Assembly (NCBI GenBank): GCA_036346395.1
Contig: CM070611.1
Span: 25,740,473 to 25,804,472 of the forward strand
DNA from: Hsuehochloa calcarea
Lineage: Eukaryota; Streptophyta; Magnoliopsida; Poales; Poaceae
Direction of reading: 5' to 3'
DNA: 64,000 nucleotides
The translations under genes were made by a program, and so were the position numbers. Below are positions 1 through 12,643 of the stretch, one piece after another (position 1 is the first letter of the stretch; the number at the start of each line of letters is the position of its first letter). The notes beneath the pieces were generated by a model. That model had not been told where the DNA came from. It worked only from the letters and a program-made list of their open reading frames with translations, and did no database searches.

Positions 1-1794
1 CATGCTATTTTCGGTATACTTTTATGTTTTGAGTAGAATAGTTATATCCTATGCTTGATGGCTATCCCTGATATTTCACATACACATATGCTTAAGATAG
101 GTTTGTGATGGTATGATTGTTGTGTGTCAATTGCTTAGCCATTGCGGGTCTAGATAACGTAGTAGATCAATTGACGGGACTAGCTCATCAATTGTGGGAG
201 ACACATAACAATTCTTATTCTTTTATTAATTTTTGTCCAGATTGTTATATCTGGTTAATTTGGTTCAAAACTTGTTATTGCTAAATGGTTTTGGGTCCGG
301 ACAAGTGGTTGTAGTGTGGGTGCTGTTATGCACGAGATTTGGGTTTGTGGTTGTCTTGTCTGGACCATTAAGGACCGAGCCATGGACGTTACACTCCAAG
401 TACCGAGCGTACTATCACATGCGGGATATGGGTACCGTACGGTTAAGTAAGGGGAAGGTTTTATTGGGTAAGACCGCAGGCGGTGTGAGGACATAGAGAC
501 CGTGAAATCCTATGTTCCTTAGGAACCCAGTGTGATATATACTGTGCTTAATGAGCACGATTACCTATGTTGTGGGATGCAACATACTAACTACCTCACA
601 CCGCCACTCCAAAGACAACGTGTGTGCCGCTTAGCGCTTGCTATATGCTTATGTCTAAGTTGGGGTTCCCACATATGGGTGGTCCATCCCAATGGGATTT
701 TCTTGCTAAAAATGACCGTATCTTGATTCTCCCCGGCCGGCATACCTAAGGAAGTGTGCTATATTCGGAGGCATCTGGAGGCTTACGGGCTAGTCGACTC
801 ATGTGGGTAAAGTAGTACACCTCTGCAGAGAAAATCTATTCGAATAGCCGTGTCCACGGTTATGGACAAACACTTGGTTTAAGTATGCTTCATCGTTAGT
901 CTCAAAAGTTAAAAGTTGACATGGTTATAAATTGGTTACGACATAAATGGGATGTTCGTGTGCTTTAGTTTATCAAAGGGGACAGCCACTTTGGTATTGT
1001 TTGATTTATTACATTATCTATGTCTTGTGAAACTTTCGTTTGAATAAATAGTTTATAACTTGGCTTTTGAAAACTAGATGGTCTAGAAATGTAAGATGTT
1101 GCGTTTTATGCAAAACTAGAACCACTAATGCTATCCCTTGATTGCCAATATGCATAACTACTTTTCTTTGTGTAAGACTTGCGAGTGCACTTGTACTCAG
1201 CCAGATGTTGGCTGGCCTTTTTGTTTTCTTTTTCAGGTGAGGACGATTTCGAGCCCGATGAGCTCGTCAGTGCCGATTTAGGCGACACTGACGAGTAGTG
1301 CTATCTTTTGACCCCAGTCGGTTGCCTTGGGTTATGGGCATACCTTGCTGGACTTTTGCTTTATTTATTTTGCTTCCGCTGTTATTTATCACGCTTATTT
1401 GAATTTGGCCGGTCGGCCGTTATGTAATAATGTAGACTTAACTATTATGTTGTATGTCTTTTGGATTGTTAATGTACGTTGTTGTATGGATATGATCAAT
1501 GTTGAATGAGAGTATGAGCGTGTTGGTCGCTGATCCTGGGAGCCAACACGGTCTCATACTCGCTGTGATGAATCCCACTTTAACTTGTCCAAGTGTTGGC
1601 TTTGACCGTTTGGAGAACCGATAATCATGTAGTGCTTGCAGAGGAGCAACGCGCATGATCACCGGGGCTCTAGTTTCGGTCGGGCTTCTCACTTGGATGG
1701 AGTTAAGGTGGAATTCATTTACTTGAGGCCCAGAGTTATTTCCTTAAGACCAGGTAAACCTCGGTCTTACTGAAATAACCCGGGGGTCCTCACA
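1..1794 (+). mobile_element. 3' part of an LTR retrotransposon (Ty3-like), cut by window edge
   Basis: Non-coding retroelement sequence ending in GGTCCTCACA at 1794. Blocks near 735-760 (GCCGGCATACCTAAGGAAGT) and 815-870 (CTATTCGAATAG, GGTTATGGACA) recur in opposite orientation at 26430-26600. The block at 1312-1326 (CCCCAGTCGGTTGCC type) recurs at 25622 and, as a variant on the other strand, near 29990-30010. These shared blocks are typical of non-coding tails and LTRs of grass Gypsy elements. No pol domain is visible here and the short reading frames have no recognisable similarity. The element interrupts the LTR fragment that follows, so it is the younger insertion; its left end lies outside the window. 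Confidence 0.5.
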
Positions 1795-2029
1795 CAGGCA
1801 GTCAGACCGCCAGCTCTACAGCGGTCCGACCGGCCCAATGAGATCAACCCTCCACTTTTGAGTGTTGTGATTAAGGGGGCAATCGAATTCAGCAGAAGGT
1901 TTCCTCTGTGCATTTACTGATCTTCTTAGCTTTCATAGCTAAAGGAGAAAAGTGCGTGTTGAATTTGATTAAGGTAAAAAATTGAGAAAGCGCCTATTCA
2001 CCCCCTCTAGTCGCCTTTACGGTCCTACA
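1795..2029 (+). repeat. 3' end of a family A (SIRE-like) LTR, truncated
   Basis: Read on the minus strand, this stretch matches the first 230 or so bases of the LTRs at 35025, 43578 and 48349: C-rich terminus (CACCCCCTCTAGTCGCC), then the block around AGCTATGAAAGCTAAGAAG. It ends in CCTACA at 2029. It is cut at 1794/1795 by the upstream element. In coding sense it lies on the plus strand, opposite to the other family A copies. Confidence 0.65.
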
Positions 2030-2410
2030 CAGTGTTATCAGCTATGGCCCGGGATTTCCTTGCAATACCACTTTCCACTGTGTCTTCCGAGTCTACGTTC
2101 AGTTGTAGTGGTAGGATTCTCGGGGACACTCGAAGCTCATTAACGCCTGAAATGCTTGAAGCTTTGGTTTGCACGAAAGATTGGCTAACCAAAGTTCCAA
2201 TTAGCGAAGGTATAATTGTTATTTTTCTATAGATGTTCTATATATCATAAATTTATATGAACTAACTTGTGTTTTCTTATGCAGGTGAGAATGAAGTGCG
2301 ATCACAAGAACATGACTTGTTGTTTGATGGTCAGCATTTCCATATCAAATATTTTCCTACTGATTTTTGCATTGTAACTGACGTTGCTCCCTCTGTGAAC
2401 ATGAAATTTT
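2030..2410 (+). pseudogene. hAT-family transposase C-terminal (dimerisation) fragment
   Basis: The reading frame from 2032 to about 2210 encodes a typical hAT C-terminal dimerisation block: MARDFLAIPLSTVSSEST, then FSCSGRILGDTRSSLTPEM and ALVCTKDWL. A donor-like GGTATAATT follows near 2210 and an acceptor TTATGCAG at about 2284 leads into GENEVRSQEHDLLF, so one intron of roughly 75 bp may separate the last two coding pieces. The N-terminal BED zinc finger and catalytic region are absent; the fragment is cut at its left side by the family A LTR. Known for the family: this region mediates transposase multimerisation. Inference: dead remnant. Confidence 0.7.
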
Positions 2411-2920
2411 CCTTATAAAAGACTTACTTTCCGAAATTTAACCGGCCTCTGCCACTACTGAGGGAATTCTCACTTGTCACGACTCATGAATAATTTATAA
2501 TTCTATCAGGAAGGTGATCCCCGCCCTGTGAAGTTTTGGACTAATGAAGAACAGCCATGACGGAAAAAGTTATACGAACCGGTAAGGACTACCATATGAT
2601 CCTTGCTAGCACGTTCATGAATCATGATTAGCTGATATTGTTAGTGTTTTCCTGTGTAAATGAATAAGTGAGCTTATTTTCAGCTTACGAGATATAGGTT
2701 AGTTGACTTATGGTACCCACTGTCCACAAAATTAAGTCTTTAGCTTCTAGTCAATTTTGTCTCTCTCAATAATACATTTGTAAAATTTCTTGTTTCCTGA
2801 GTATACTGAGTATCAGTCAATACAAACCTTGTGGATCGTGGTAAATTGTTGGTAGTTTTTTTTTTTTATTCCCAACTACTACTTAGCGTACGTTATTTGG
2901 ACTGCACTGAATAATTTCAG
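2411..2920. other. No gene seen
   Basis: A short peptide-like run (EGDPRPVKFWTNEEQP, about 2510-2560) ends in a stop and was not recognised. It may be the end of the hAT remnant or of a neighbouring captured exon. The rest is AT-rich and without reading frames. Confidence 0.4.
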
Positions 2921-3502
2921 AAACGGAACAGTTCTGTTGGATCTTTTGAGTGGTAAACACATTCCTCCTAGTCATTTATGCTTCATTTGAATAATCGGAT
3001 CTTTATTTTTTTCTCAAGAAGACATCTATCACTAGTTTTTGTTATCAGTTCCCTTGCATCCGGGATAATACTGCAACAATTTTTAATTATCACATTGACA
3101 GCCGATAAAAAGTTTGCAACCATGGACTGCTATGAGCTTTGAACCAAGTACTTACAATACTGATAGGCACTAAATTTCCAGAATAGACAATGAGCGCAGC
3201 GCCATCTTGTCTTGGATATTTTTCTTTTATCCAAATGCAAGTGCAATTCAGAGAACATAGCAGCATGATAGGGAACTTATGCTAAGCTGTTGTATTGCCA
3301 TTTATCAGTGTTGCTAGGCCAGTGGATTTTTCACTTCATTTGTTTGGAATTCCAGGCACTTGATTTGATAAGAGGAAAGAATATACTGTTGCTGATGGAT
3401 TCCTCCTTAGAAGGGAAATACGCCAATGAAGATGCATCGAAATTAGTTGATCTTGAATCAAAATGTTTGCAGTTTGAAGCTAGGGACAGACCCAATATAA
3501 AG
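2921..3502 (+). pseudogene. Two exons of a BSK-type receptor-like cytoplasmic kinase, broken
   Basis: Exon-like block 2921-2975 follows an acceptor (AATTTCAG) and encodes GTVLLDLLSGKHIPPSH. Block 3356-3502 follows another acceptor (ATTCCAG) and encodes ALDLIRGKNILLLMDSSLEG, KYANEDASKLVDL, then KCLQFEARDRPNIK. Joined in order, these match the end of the kinase domain of plant brassinosteroid-signalling kinases (BSKs), which relay BRI1 signalling at the plasma membrane. The first block's donor position reads CAT/TTATG where GT would be expected, so splicing looks disabled. The N-terminal kinase lobes and the C-terminal TPR repeats are absent. It sits just downstream of a hAT fragment, which suggests capture or a decayed segmental copy. 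The kinase identity is from recall of the family, not a search. Confidence 0.6.
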
Positions 3503-4900
3503 TCATGCAGTCATATAATTGTTTTTTTTATGAATATAATAATATATATTATATTTAAGTTTGTGTTTTACTCACGCCTTGCGTCATTTGTGTTTTACCA
3601 ATGCTCGTTATACTAAAATGCGGACTTCACCCTACTTGAAGTTGATGATTGAGATGCTTCGGTCACTCGATGAAGCATGCTTTTAGAGAAGAGTAGAATC
3701 ATTTAATGATTTGTAAACGTATGTTATAATTAAGCAATTAAGCATTAGCATGAATGTTAGTGTTTCAGAGTTGTTCAGTAAGAATTGTATTTGATGACTA
3801 GGTTATGGTTGACTAAAACTAAAAGAGACTATTTGCTTTATTTTTGTAAAATATGTCTTTGGAATTTTCAAAATTTATTTCCTTTTCTCTGGATATTTTT
3901 CTCGTTTTTTTAAATATTTTTCTATTTTAATTAATTATTCGTGAGTTACTCTAGATTTTAGTGATTTTTTATACTATCATGAATTTTTCATATTTTAGTG
4001 AGTTTTTAAAAATAAGCTTTCGTGATTTGTTCCTACTGATGTTTTCTGGCTTGCAATACATGTTCAAATAAAATATCACTCATCTATCATATCACTTCTT
4101 CATCCATCTTCAACACCCCCTGCATGTTTTCTGGATACTGAGGGAAAAAAATGGTTTGGTCTGGTGCTTGTGCTCTGTGGCTATTGGGTTGATTTGAAAT
4201 GGTTGGAAATGGGTTCAAACCGAATTGGTGAAATAGGTTGGTTTCGACTGGATGCAAAGTGCATGTGGACTGAATTGGTTTGGTTTCTAGAATTTGATTT
4301 GTGGGTTGAGTTGGTTTGGCAAGTTGATTTCTTTTTGAATGGGTTAGGGCGGGTTCGGAGTGGGCTTAGAACCATTACCAGGCCTACACGTAAGACCCCT
4401 CGATCTCTTTCTCCCAGCTCACAACATGATGAGTATGTAATTAAGCAACACACAAAATTAATCAAATAACGTGGAATCCTATTATCCATCATCCCCAGGT
4501 ATACATTACATGCTGAATGCACGGGTCAATTCGTCAGGACTCCCTAGAGAAACTGACAAAGCAACGCAAGATAACCGTGACGACAACGGGACCTGGACGG
4601 CCGGCGGGGGAGCCTCCCCTGGACGCTGCCAAAAAAAATTGGACACTCCCCCCTGACACAAAATCTCTACAAGATTGCAGCCTCTTGTCTGTATACATGC
4701 TGCTGATCCAATCTTTCAAAATACTTTTAAAGACACCTTCAATAGTATATTTATTACCATCTCGTAGCTGTGTTACACCAATAAAATCCTACGTGAAGAA
4801 GAGGAAGAGGAGAGAGAGCACATATCGTTTCTTCCTGAAAAGACTATCGTGTGCACGCGAAACAAGATATTATACATTAATCTACTCTAGTTGACATGTA
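3503..4900. other. Intergenic, no gene recognised
   Basis: AT-rich sequence with a GGTTTGG-rich stretch at about 4150-4330 (repeated ATTGGTT / GGTTTGG words). Short overlapping frames at 4164-4894 show no known domain and use the repeat words, so they are not called. Nothing else supported. Confidence 0.5.
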
Positions 4901-6004
4901 CGCTTGTTTTAAAGGAAAACTATAAAATATAAACATTGAAGAGTGTGCTAAAAACTATATATTGAAGATATTATATCTGAAGATGATGATGTAGCATACG
5001 TTAGAGATAATATTATCTCTAACTATTGAAGATGCTCCAACCACGTAACTAATTAGATATTACACGAGTTTTATGGTCTCGAGGGGCTTGTCTGGATTTT
5101 ACTGATGCCTGGTCGGTCCATTTGATTAGTACTGCCAGCTTGGTCCAAGTGGTGACAAGAATGTTCATTAGCTCCTGGCTTGCAAGTTTTGGATTAGTCT
5201 GTTGAGTTGTTCAGAAAAGCTGCAAAGCAGAGATGAGTGCACAATCGACAATGAGGAAATATAAATGTTGAAGAGTGTATTAAAGACTATATATTAAAGA
5301 TATTGTCTTTAAAGATAACGAGTATAGAGCTAACGAATACAACTTCTTCCATGTTTTATGAACATATATAGAGCTAAAGAATGTCTATCTTGGACTGGAA
5401 TAATGGAATCAGTATTTTGGCAAATAACTGGGATTTCGGAGTGTCTCGTTTTATTCACGAGTGTTTCGCGTTGTCGCTAAGAAAATACCACACAAAACGC
5501 ATTGTTCTGTAACCAATTGGGCCGACACATTAACACAGAGATGTCTAATAAAGTGGTTGTGGTATGTCACTTAGCAGATGTATCTATATGGTTATTTCTT
5601 ATTAAGTATTTTTTAGATTTAGTGCTTACTTTGTATGCGAGCGTGATGGGTTATGGATAAATATAGCACAACGGAGGGAGTATTGTCTAATCTATGCTCG
5701 GAAACAACATTAGTTAGCTAGACTAGCGTCACTAGCCTGAGTATGAATATATTAACATCATAGCTACTACATCTCTATATTTTTCCATGTTAAAAAAGAT
5801 ATTACATCTAGTTACAAATAATATCTTTTATGTTCGTCTAACAAATTTACAATAGATATTGATGATGAAATATACGTATTAGAGACCAATTATCATTTCT
5901 TCCTGTTATACTCTCGTTGAATAACGTCTGTATCCAATAAGTGGGACTTTCGCAATATCATCTTCCTTCCTTGACATATTTAAGATAAAAGACGGTAAAG
6001 TATG
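4901..6004. repeat. AT-rich intergenic DNA with dispersed direct repeats and MITE scraps
   Basis: Two copies of a block about 65-80 bp long lie at 4921-5000 and about 5258-5325 (both contain GAAGAGTGT..AAA.ACTATATATT). ACTATTGAAGATGCTCCAA near 5025-5042 resembles a phrase found in many grass MITEs. ACGGAGGGAGTA at about 5675 is the terminal word of Stowaway-like elements but its partner end was not found. No gene. Confidence 0.4.
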
Positions 6005-9000
6005 TGTTCGACCAAAAAGCCGACTAGAGAGGTAAACAGGAGCTCTGCCTATTTTCCACCTTAATCTGATTCTACTCAATTTTCTCTCCATTATCTATGA
6101 AAGCTATAAAGATTAACGAACAAGCACAATTGATATCTTATATTGAATCTAATCAAAATCCTGAAGCACAACAACTAAAAAGACCAAAAACTCAAACTAA
6201 AATGAGTTGGGCAGTAGTATCGGTGAACAATAGCAGTAGTACTGGTGAACACTGGTGGTACTACCAGTGAAACATAAAAAAACACGAAGAACAATAAAAT
6301 CAGCCTGAAACCAAAATCCAAAATGGGCTTAACTTTTGATCTAGTGATCTAAATCCCCTCAAATTTTGAACATAGCCCATCAAGAATGTTGGGAACATAT
6401 TCTAATCGACGATCGGGAAGATTGAAGTCAAGGTTCCATGAATTTCACAAATGAGGGAAGAAGGGCACAAAAATGTTGGAAAATCAAACTTTGATCCTAG
6501 AACTTGCCTATAGGAAAGAGATGATTAAAATGATCCTAGATGCATTTCCACATATCACAGCAAGCAAGATCTCAACAAAAACCAAAAGAGTATCAAAAAT
6601 CCAAAAATCACCAAAGAGAGAACAAGAAGAGACTCATATAGAAGAATCGTGTTTGGATTTATTTGAGATTGAAGCTGGTTTATAGTCACTTCACCATGGA
6701 GTACAAAAGTTCAACACTTGGGTACACAAATCAATCCATCTCTCACAAACCTTTACCTCAACTACTCTAAAATCCCCAAAACACAAATTAAGGTTTCTCA
6801 CTTAGAACAACTTGGGACTCCAAATCTAGACATTTCCTTATATAGTGGAGGCTAGGCTATGAGAGTAAACCCTATTGAGCACCCGTTAAGCCTACACACA
6901 AATGGGTCAATACTCACGTATGCTTCTCAAAGCGGATGACGAATCGGGCTTACTGAATCCATTTCTTTGTGATCTTTAACTTCATTTGATCTAAACCACC
7001 TCTCCTTACGACATCTTGCGCTGCGGTTTAGCCAAAGGTCATCAAGATGGTATTTTAGTGAAATTACCAAAATACCCCTTCTCGATCCTTCTCCGAAGAC
7101 CGAGTCCAATCTTCATCAAGTAATCCTATGATTTTCCACGTGTAGGTTGATCAAAAACTCTCTTCATGTCGGCAAGTCTCTCACATCTGGCTCCCACCGA
7201 AACCACCATGACACTTGCACCGATCCCCACGCCGCTTGATGCAACCTGTTGCACCAAACTTCCCATTCGGTCTGTTGGGTAACGTGGCAAGGTTACGATA
7301 GCACAAACAAAAATTTTACCGCGCAACCAAGGAACCACCGCAAGTAATAGATCACGAGATTACCGCTAGACGCGCCGACTCGTAGCGGAAGTAGAGTCGT
7401 TGTAGCGAGTTGATGCAGTCGTACTCACGACGCGTCTCCTCCTTCGAGTAGTCGTACTCGTCCCGCATCTACTTCTTCGAGTGGTCGTACTCACCACGTG
7501 ACTTCTCCTCCGACTCTGGTGATCAACACAAGTCGCGGATCGTCCTAGTGCTGATGCTTCGCAACAGCACCTCCGAGGTATCCACACGTACGGGGCAGGA
7601 TCACCACGCGCTGGAGTGCTAGCACCAGCAGCATGGTTGAGAAGATGTGGCTATTAGGGTTTCGGAAATTCTCCAAAGATCATCCTCTCTTTTTTTTTTA
7701 CCCCAGGCCACTGCCCCTCTTTATATAGGCATCCATGATGGGTCTCGAACCTGAGGCCCATTAGGAACTCGTGGCCTATACGAATTCGGATCACCATCCA
7801 AAACAGATCATTGCCCTTTAAGTGTGCGACCCCACAGGTTCATGTGTAATCGGTTATGACTCGGAAACTCTTTTTCGACCACTAGTCGTCAGCGGTACCT
7901 AGCAGTACATAACGATTCCTAAAGACACATAGAATATATCGAACGAATCTTGATGTAATATGATCTATGATTAGGTCCTCATCACTTACGACCAGTTCGT
8001 ATATCTATATAACCAGGTTGTATTTGGTCACGACTAGTTCTTAACTCCTTACGACCAGGTTCTTACCATTCTATGATTACATTCGACCAATCTACGATCA
8101 GCTCGTATCTCCATACGACTAGTTCGTAACTGATCGAACTAAGCAACCTACTCATGCATTTTCCCTTTGCATCACGATGCCTGGTTGAACTCCAGGTGAG
8201 ATATTGTGTCATCTATGGACTGTTCAATACTTTCTCGATCGAGTGTCGGATAACTTCATGTGGTTGACACTTCGACCACTAGTGGGATGGCCATGCACTT
8301 TCTTTATCCGATCGCCACGAGGGGCCCAGAGACATCTCTCCTGTTATGTTAGGAGGGGCAAATCCCATCTCGACCAGTCACATTCCTCCGTATGTTTCAT
8401 AGCATACCCAAAAACTACCTTTATAATTACACAGTTACGGAGTAGCGTTTGGCAACCCCTAAGAGTGCTATTACACATGTAGGAAACCATGCTGATCTCA
8501 GGTCTAAGGATTATACATCATCATTACTTGAGACCAACTAATGACACAAAGATTCATAACAATCTCAATAGTGTCTCAATGATAGGCCTATCCAACACCA
8601 TGTTCTCTAACATTTGCTCACATTATTGATTCGATATCCCTATATCTATGGCCGGTGAAACCAGGTCATCAATCAATACATGTGCTAGTCATAGAGTCAC
8701 TGGTGTTCCGACCAGTGACCTCCGGCTAGGGATACATTTAGAATGATATCATATAAGTTAAAGAGTTCCACTAACAAGTCACATACTTATTGATCTATAA
8801 CAAATGATTCATTCAATTAACATGATAACATATTATCAAAAACATGAGCATAATGAAGTATCATCATCTATATGATTGCCTCTAGGGTATATTTCCAACA
8901 CGGTCATCCTTGTCTATTTTGCACTATGCTTGAGTTCACTCAATTCACTCGGCATCCTTAATCGTTCTGGACATCAGCTCTCAAAGCCTAGTCCCGATCA

Positions 9001-9160
9001 TCCTCGCATTTGACCTCCAAGCCTCCTACACAACAATAGATCAAGAAATCGATTCCGGGAACAAATTCTTCGCAACTTGGCCCACGTTAGTCAAAATATG
9101 CGTCATGCAACACATATGCACTGAAACCCATGAAATTAACCTAACACCCATGATGGGTCC
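6005..9160 (-). repeat. Decayed family A LTR, split by a solo LTR
   Basis: The left end TGTTCGACCAAAAAGCCGAC (6005) is a decayed form of the family A terminus. Successive landmarks match the intact copies: ATGAAAGCTATAAAG (about 6098), AACTTTTGATC (about 6330), the Tatagtggaggct leader (about 6840), GACATCTTGCGC (about 7010) and CACGTGTAGGTTGATCA (about 7137). The match resumes after 8900 with TTTTGCACTATGCTTGAGTT and runs to about 9150. The final part ending GATATCCACA is missing. The coding sense of this family is inferred to be minus here. Confidence 0.65.
7273..8900 (-). mobile_element. Solo LTR, Angela/BARE/RIRE1-type Copia
   Basis: Bounded by TGTTGGGTAACG (7273) and TATTTCCAACA (ending 8900), with perfect 5-bp target duplications CGGTC at 7268-7272 and 8901-8905. 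Read on the minus strand, the LTR starts TGTTGGAAATATACCCTAGA, the hallmark start of grass Angela-lineage Copia LTRs, and its 1628 bp fits that lineage. There is no internal coding region, primer site or second LTR, so it is a solo LTR left by LTR-LTR recombination. It lies inside an older family A LTR. Confidence 0.9.
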
Positions 9161-10203
9161 CACTCCCAAGTTTTTCTTTCTTTTTTTATTAAAAAGTAAG
9201 AGAAGAGGCTAACATGTGGGGGTCAAATGGATAATCCGGCAGATGAGATGGTAAAGCTGATGATGTGGAAATCATATCACTCAATAACACCCATAAACCT
9301 AGCCTTAGCACATAATTTGCTCGGGTTTTGTCAATTAAAGGTCGAGTTCTAAACGGTATTCCACGTGGGGACGAAAATCGATTGAATGAATTGGGCGACC
9401 AAGGTGGAAATTTTCCTCTTTTTTTTTTTAAATAGAAGGAGTAATCATGCACAGTGACAAGACTAGAATCAATGGTGATATATATATCTCCTAGAAATCT
9501 GGAATTGCAATATATTGCAAGAACACAGCCGAGGGGATCGATGGAGAGAATCTGAGGATCTCAACCTGCGTACGGGACGAGCTAGACTCCTTCTCGCTGC
9601 ACATGTTTCGCAGATGCATGCGAGAGATGCGCACGCACGCACGCATGCTACGCTCTCCTAGGTGGAGCCAGTGCCTCCTTGTCCGGCTGTATGGCCGTAT
9701 CCCGGCACAAAGCTGCTAAAGAATGCCTCGTGTACCTGCCCCACTACTGGGATAATACTTTTAGGCTCCCGCACGGCCATACGTGTAGTGACAATAGCTC
9801 CCGTGCCCGTCTTAACATGGGCTGATCGATACACTAGTTAATCTGGGTACTTAGTTAATTTGTCCTTTTAAGCCATCAAACGCATCTGCCACGCTGATGG
9901 GTTTTAACCTAGGAACTTGTGTAATTGTCTTGTACAAAATCCAGACGTGCAGATTAACGTATGGGAAGCATCCTGACAGGCTCCATACAAAATTCAGAGG
10001 TTTAATTTGGAGCCGTGCGATTCGTGTAATGGGCGCCGTGTTGACCGACTCTGCCTGTGTCTGTGTGTGGGCAGTATATAGGCTGATTCTGGTCCGTCGG
10101 AGAACCTGAACAGTAGCTGCAGCCCCAGCTCTTCTGTTTTGGTCGGTGGGAAGTTTCTTGTACTTTTTATATAAAAGTAATTATGATTATGAAACTACTA
10201 ATA

Positions 10204-10240
<37 letters not shown>

Positions 10241-10958
10241 TAATACTTTCTACTCCCTGGTGTAGCTACTCTCAACTTTGATATACCACTTAAAAGTACT
10301 TGACATACCCCTTTATCAATTTGGGTATACTCATATACTAATTATAAGATACTCCAATGCGAACCATACAAAAAAAATTGTAAGAGAGTTCATAGTTTTT
10401 AGCATATTTTGTAAATACTTTCATATTCGCACTAAAAAGAAGTATGTCTAAAAAATTATACATACCACCTCTGAAAATATGTGAATACCACCTAAGTGAT
10501 CTTATATACTCGTATACTGCACATACATACTCTCGGTTTCGCAAGATACTCCTTATATTGTGAGATACGGAATAAAATTTATTGCTTTCAATATTTAGGC
10601 ATTTTTGAACAGTTTTTAAGCATTCAGCTAGATAAGGCACAACAATACACATATGTTATTCCTAGATCTACTTTACAGAGTGTCAGCCATCTTACAGATC
10701 TACAGGTAACAACGCAAAGCGACAAGCCAAGCCATAACCATTACGCTAAACCAAAGCCATAATAACCTTATGCGCTCTCTGTATTATTATTATTTTTTTT
10801 AAAAAAAAAAACTGTTTTAGATCAGGTGCAGTCAATCTTTTTAAACTTTGTCCATTGATATAAACAAAAAAATTTAGATTTGTTATTGAAAATAATATGA
10901 CTAGAATTTTCATTAAAAATATTTACATATTATTATATTTTTAACCATTTTTAGTGAC
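9161..10958. other. Intergenic, no gene recognised
   Basis: Mixed AT-rich DNA. T-rich and A-rich runs at 9174-9200 and 9418-9436 may bound a MITE-like stretch, but no clean target duplication was seen. A (TA)n run lies at 10206-10236. No frame here has a recognisable domain. Confidence 0.5.
10206..10236. repeat. (TA)n microsatellite
   Basis: About 15 uninterrupted TA units. Confidence 0.95.
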
Positions 10959-10963
10959 ATATA

Positions 10964-11416
10964 TGTTAGAATGATCTCAGGGGCATTTGGCCCAACGGCC
11001 AAATGCCCACCCCTCCGATCGGCTACGATCGGGGCGCCACCAAGATGGTCATGGGCCCTGTCGCGCTATAAAGAGAGGTGAGGGCCGGGGTGGCACGGGA
11101 CACGAAGTTGACCGGCGCCGCCACAAACCCTAACCGACACTACAACCCTAATCCGATCCGAGGGTAGCGCCCAAATGACGGATCGCCATCACCGCCTCCA
11201 CCGACTCGATCAACTACAAATGGAGACGCCCGAGGACGGATCGACCACCGCCACCACCGACGGGATCGACCACCGCCGCCTCGACCACCGCAACCCACCA
11301 TGGCCAACCCTACCTCATCTACGCACGACGGTAATCCCTCTCTCTCTCTCGGTCACTCTCGGACCCGATCCAAAACCCAAGAATCCCAGATCCAGAGAGA
11401 TCAAAAGAAACCAACA
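10964..11416 (+). repeat. 5' LTR of the Copia at 10964-17449
   Basis: Starts TGTTAGAATGATCTCAG and ends ACCAACA. It contains GCTATAAAGAGAGG (about 11064), a likely TATA-type promoter. A 20-bp palindrome-like block (CATTTGGCCCAACGGCCAAA) lies near the start. Compared with the 3' LTR it lacks bases at many GC-rich sites. The proline/arginine-rich frame inside it is an LTR artefact. Confidence 0.95.
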
Positions 11417-11417
11417 A

Positions 11418-11429
11418 TGGTATCAGAGC
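11418..11429 (+). other. Primer-binding site (initiator tRNA-Met type)
   Basis: TGGTATCAGAGC one base after the LTR; complementary to the 3' end of plant initiator tRNA-Met, the usual Copia minus-strand primer. Confidence 0.9.
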
Positions 11430-12643
11430 CGTAATAGAACGGCAAAGATCCAAAAGAAAACAAAGAGAAAAGAACCGGCCGAACCCTAACCCGAAAAGAA
11501 AAGCAAAAGAACCCTAACCCTAGAACCCTAGAACTCCAGATCTAAGACAAATCGGGTCTTACCTGGAGTAGGGGAGGGTCGGGCGAGCCGGGAGCAAGTC
11601 GTCGTCGTCGCCGGTTCCGTCGCCTCAGAACCGGCTCCCCGAGAGAGCGCCCCGGCGTGCGCTTGAAAGGGCGCCGCCAAGGAGCCGACGGCGGCGACGC
11701 TCCCCTCGTGGGGAGCGCGCACGCCGGGCGAGAGGGCTGGCACGCGCGCCGGGTCTCTTCGGCTTCTCCGGTTTTTTCTTCTTGGCGTTTTCGCCGGAGA
11801 GAAGCGAGAGAGAGAGAGACGGAATGAATGGGGTTAGGGTTTGGTGGAGCTTTCGCCGCGGTTTTTTTGTTCACGGAACGCCGGCTGAGCCATCGGATCG
11901 CAATCGACGGTTGAGATCGTGCGGCGTCGCGATGGCGGCGTTTTGCGCTGGTTTTTCAACGGATGCGATCCGACGGAGCGCGAGCGACGCTACGGCGACG
12001 CTTCCGCGCAGCGGCGTTTCCGGCCAGCCCAAGTTGTAGCTGCGCGCGGGGAGCGAGCGAGCACGCGGCGAATGGGCATGGTGGGCGTGGTCGCTCTAAT
12101 GTGCCAAAATGCCGGTTTGAACAAAGAATCTCGGCCGGTTATGAACAGTAAAATCCCGAAATTGATTTTAATTTTTTCCAGAAGTATTATTTGGATGATT
12201 TTAATAGAAAATTGAATAAAATCTCTGTAAATTTTTGCACCAACGTGTTATTATTTCCAGAGATTAAATGTGTATAGTTATAATGCTTCTGAGAATAAAT
12301 TATTGAATAATTACAGTTTCCGCTGCAAAAGTTAATATTGATTAATTTTTTTTTAATTAAATTCAAACCAACGGGAGAATTTAATTTTTTAAGAATTTAT
12401 TGTGAATTATGATATTGTTATTTTCTGACCAAAGTTGATAATAACAATATTATAATTTTAATTGATGATGTTTTTTTTATGCATTGTTTCTATTTCTGCC
12501 CAACGGTGATATAGTTTTAATGTATAGATATAATTGTTTTAATTGTATGTCGTATTTTTTGACCAACGTTGGAAATAAGACATATAATTTTAATGTTTCG
12601 TTCTCACTTTATTTGATTTAAATTTTCAGGAGGATACAACTTG
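11430..12643 (+). other. Untranslated leader of the Copia
   Basis: A GC-rich half (about 11540-12080) rich in CG and GCG words is followed by an AT-rich half. Overlapping frames occur on both strands of the GC-rich part, none with a known domain. Telomere-like CCCTAACCCTAG words at 11483-11530 are too few to be more than chance. Confidence 0.55.

Noticed and set aside
11175..11489. Proline/arginine-rich frame, repeated at 17102-17455
   Set aside because: Lies in both Copia LTRs, carries no domain and is explained by LTR composition.
11483..11530. Telomere-like CCCTAA words
   Set aside because: Only a few imperfect copies in a retroelement leader; not an interstitial telomere array.
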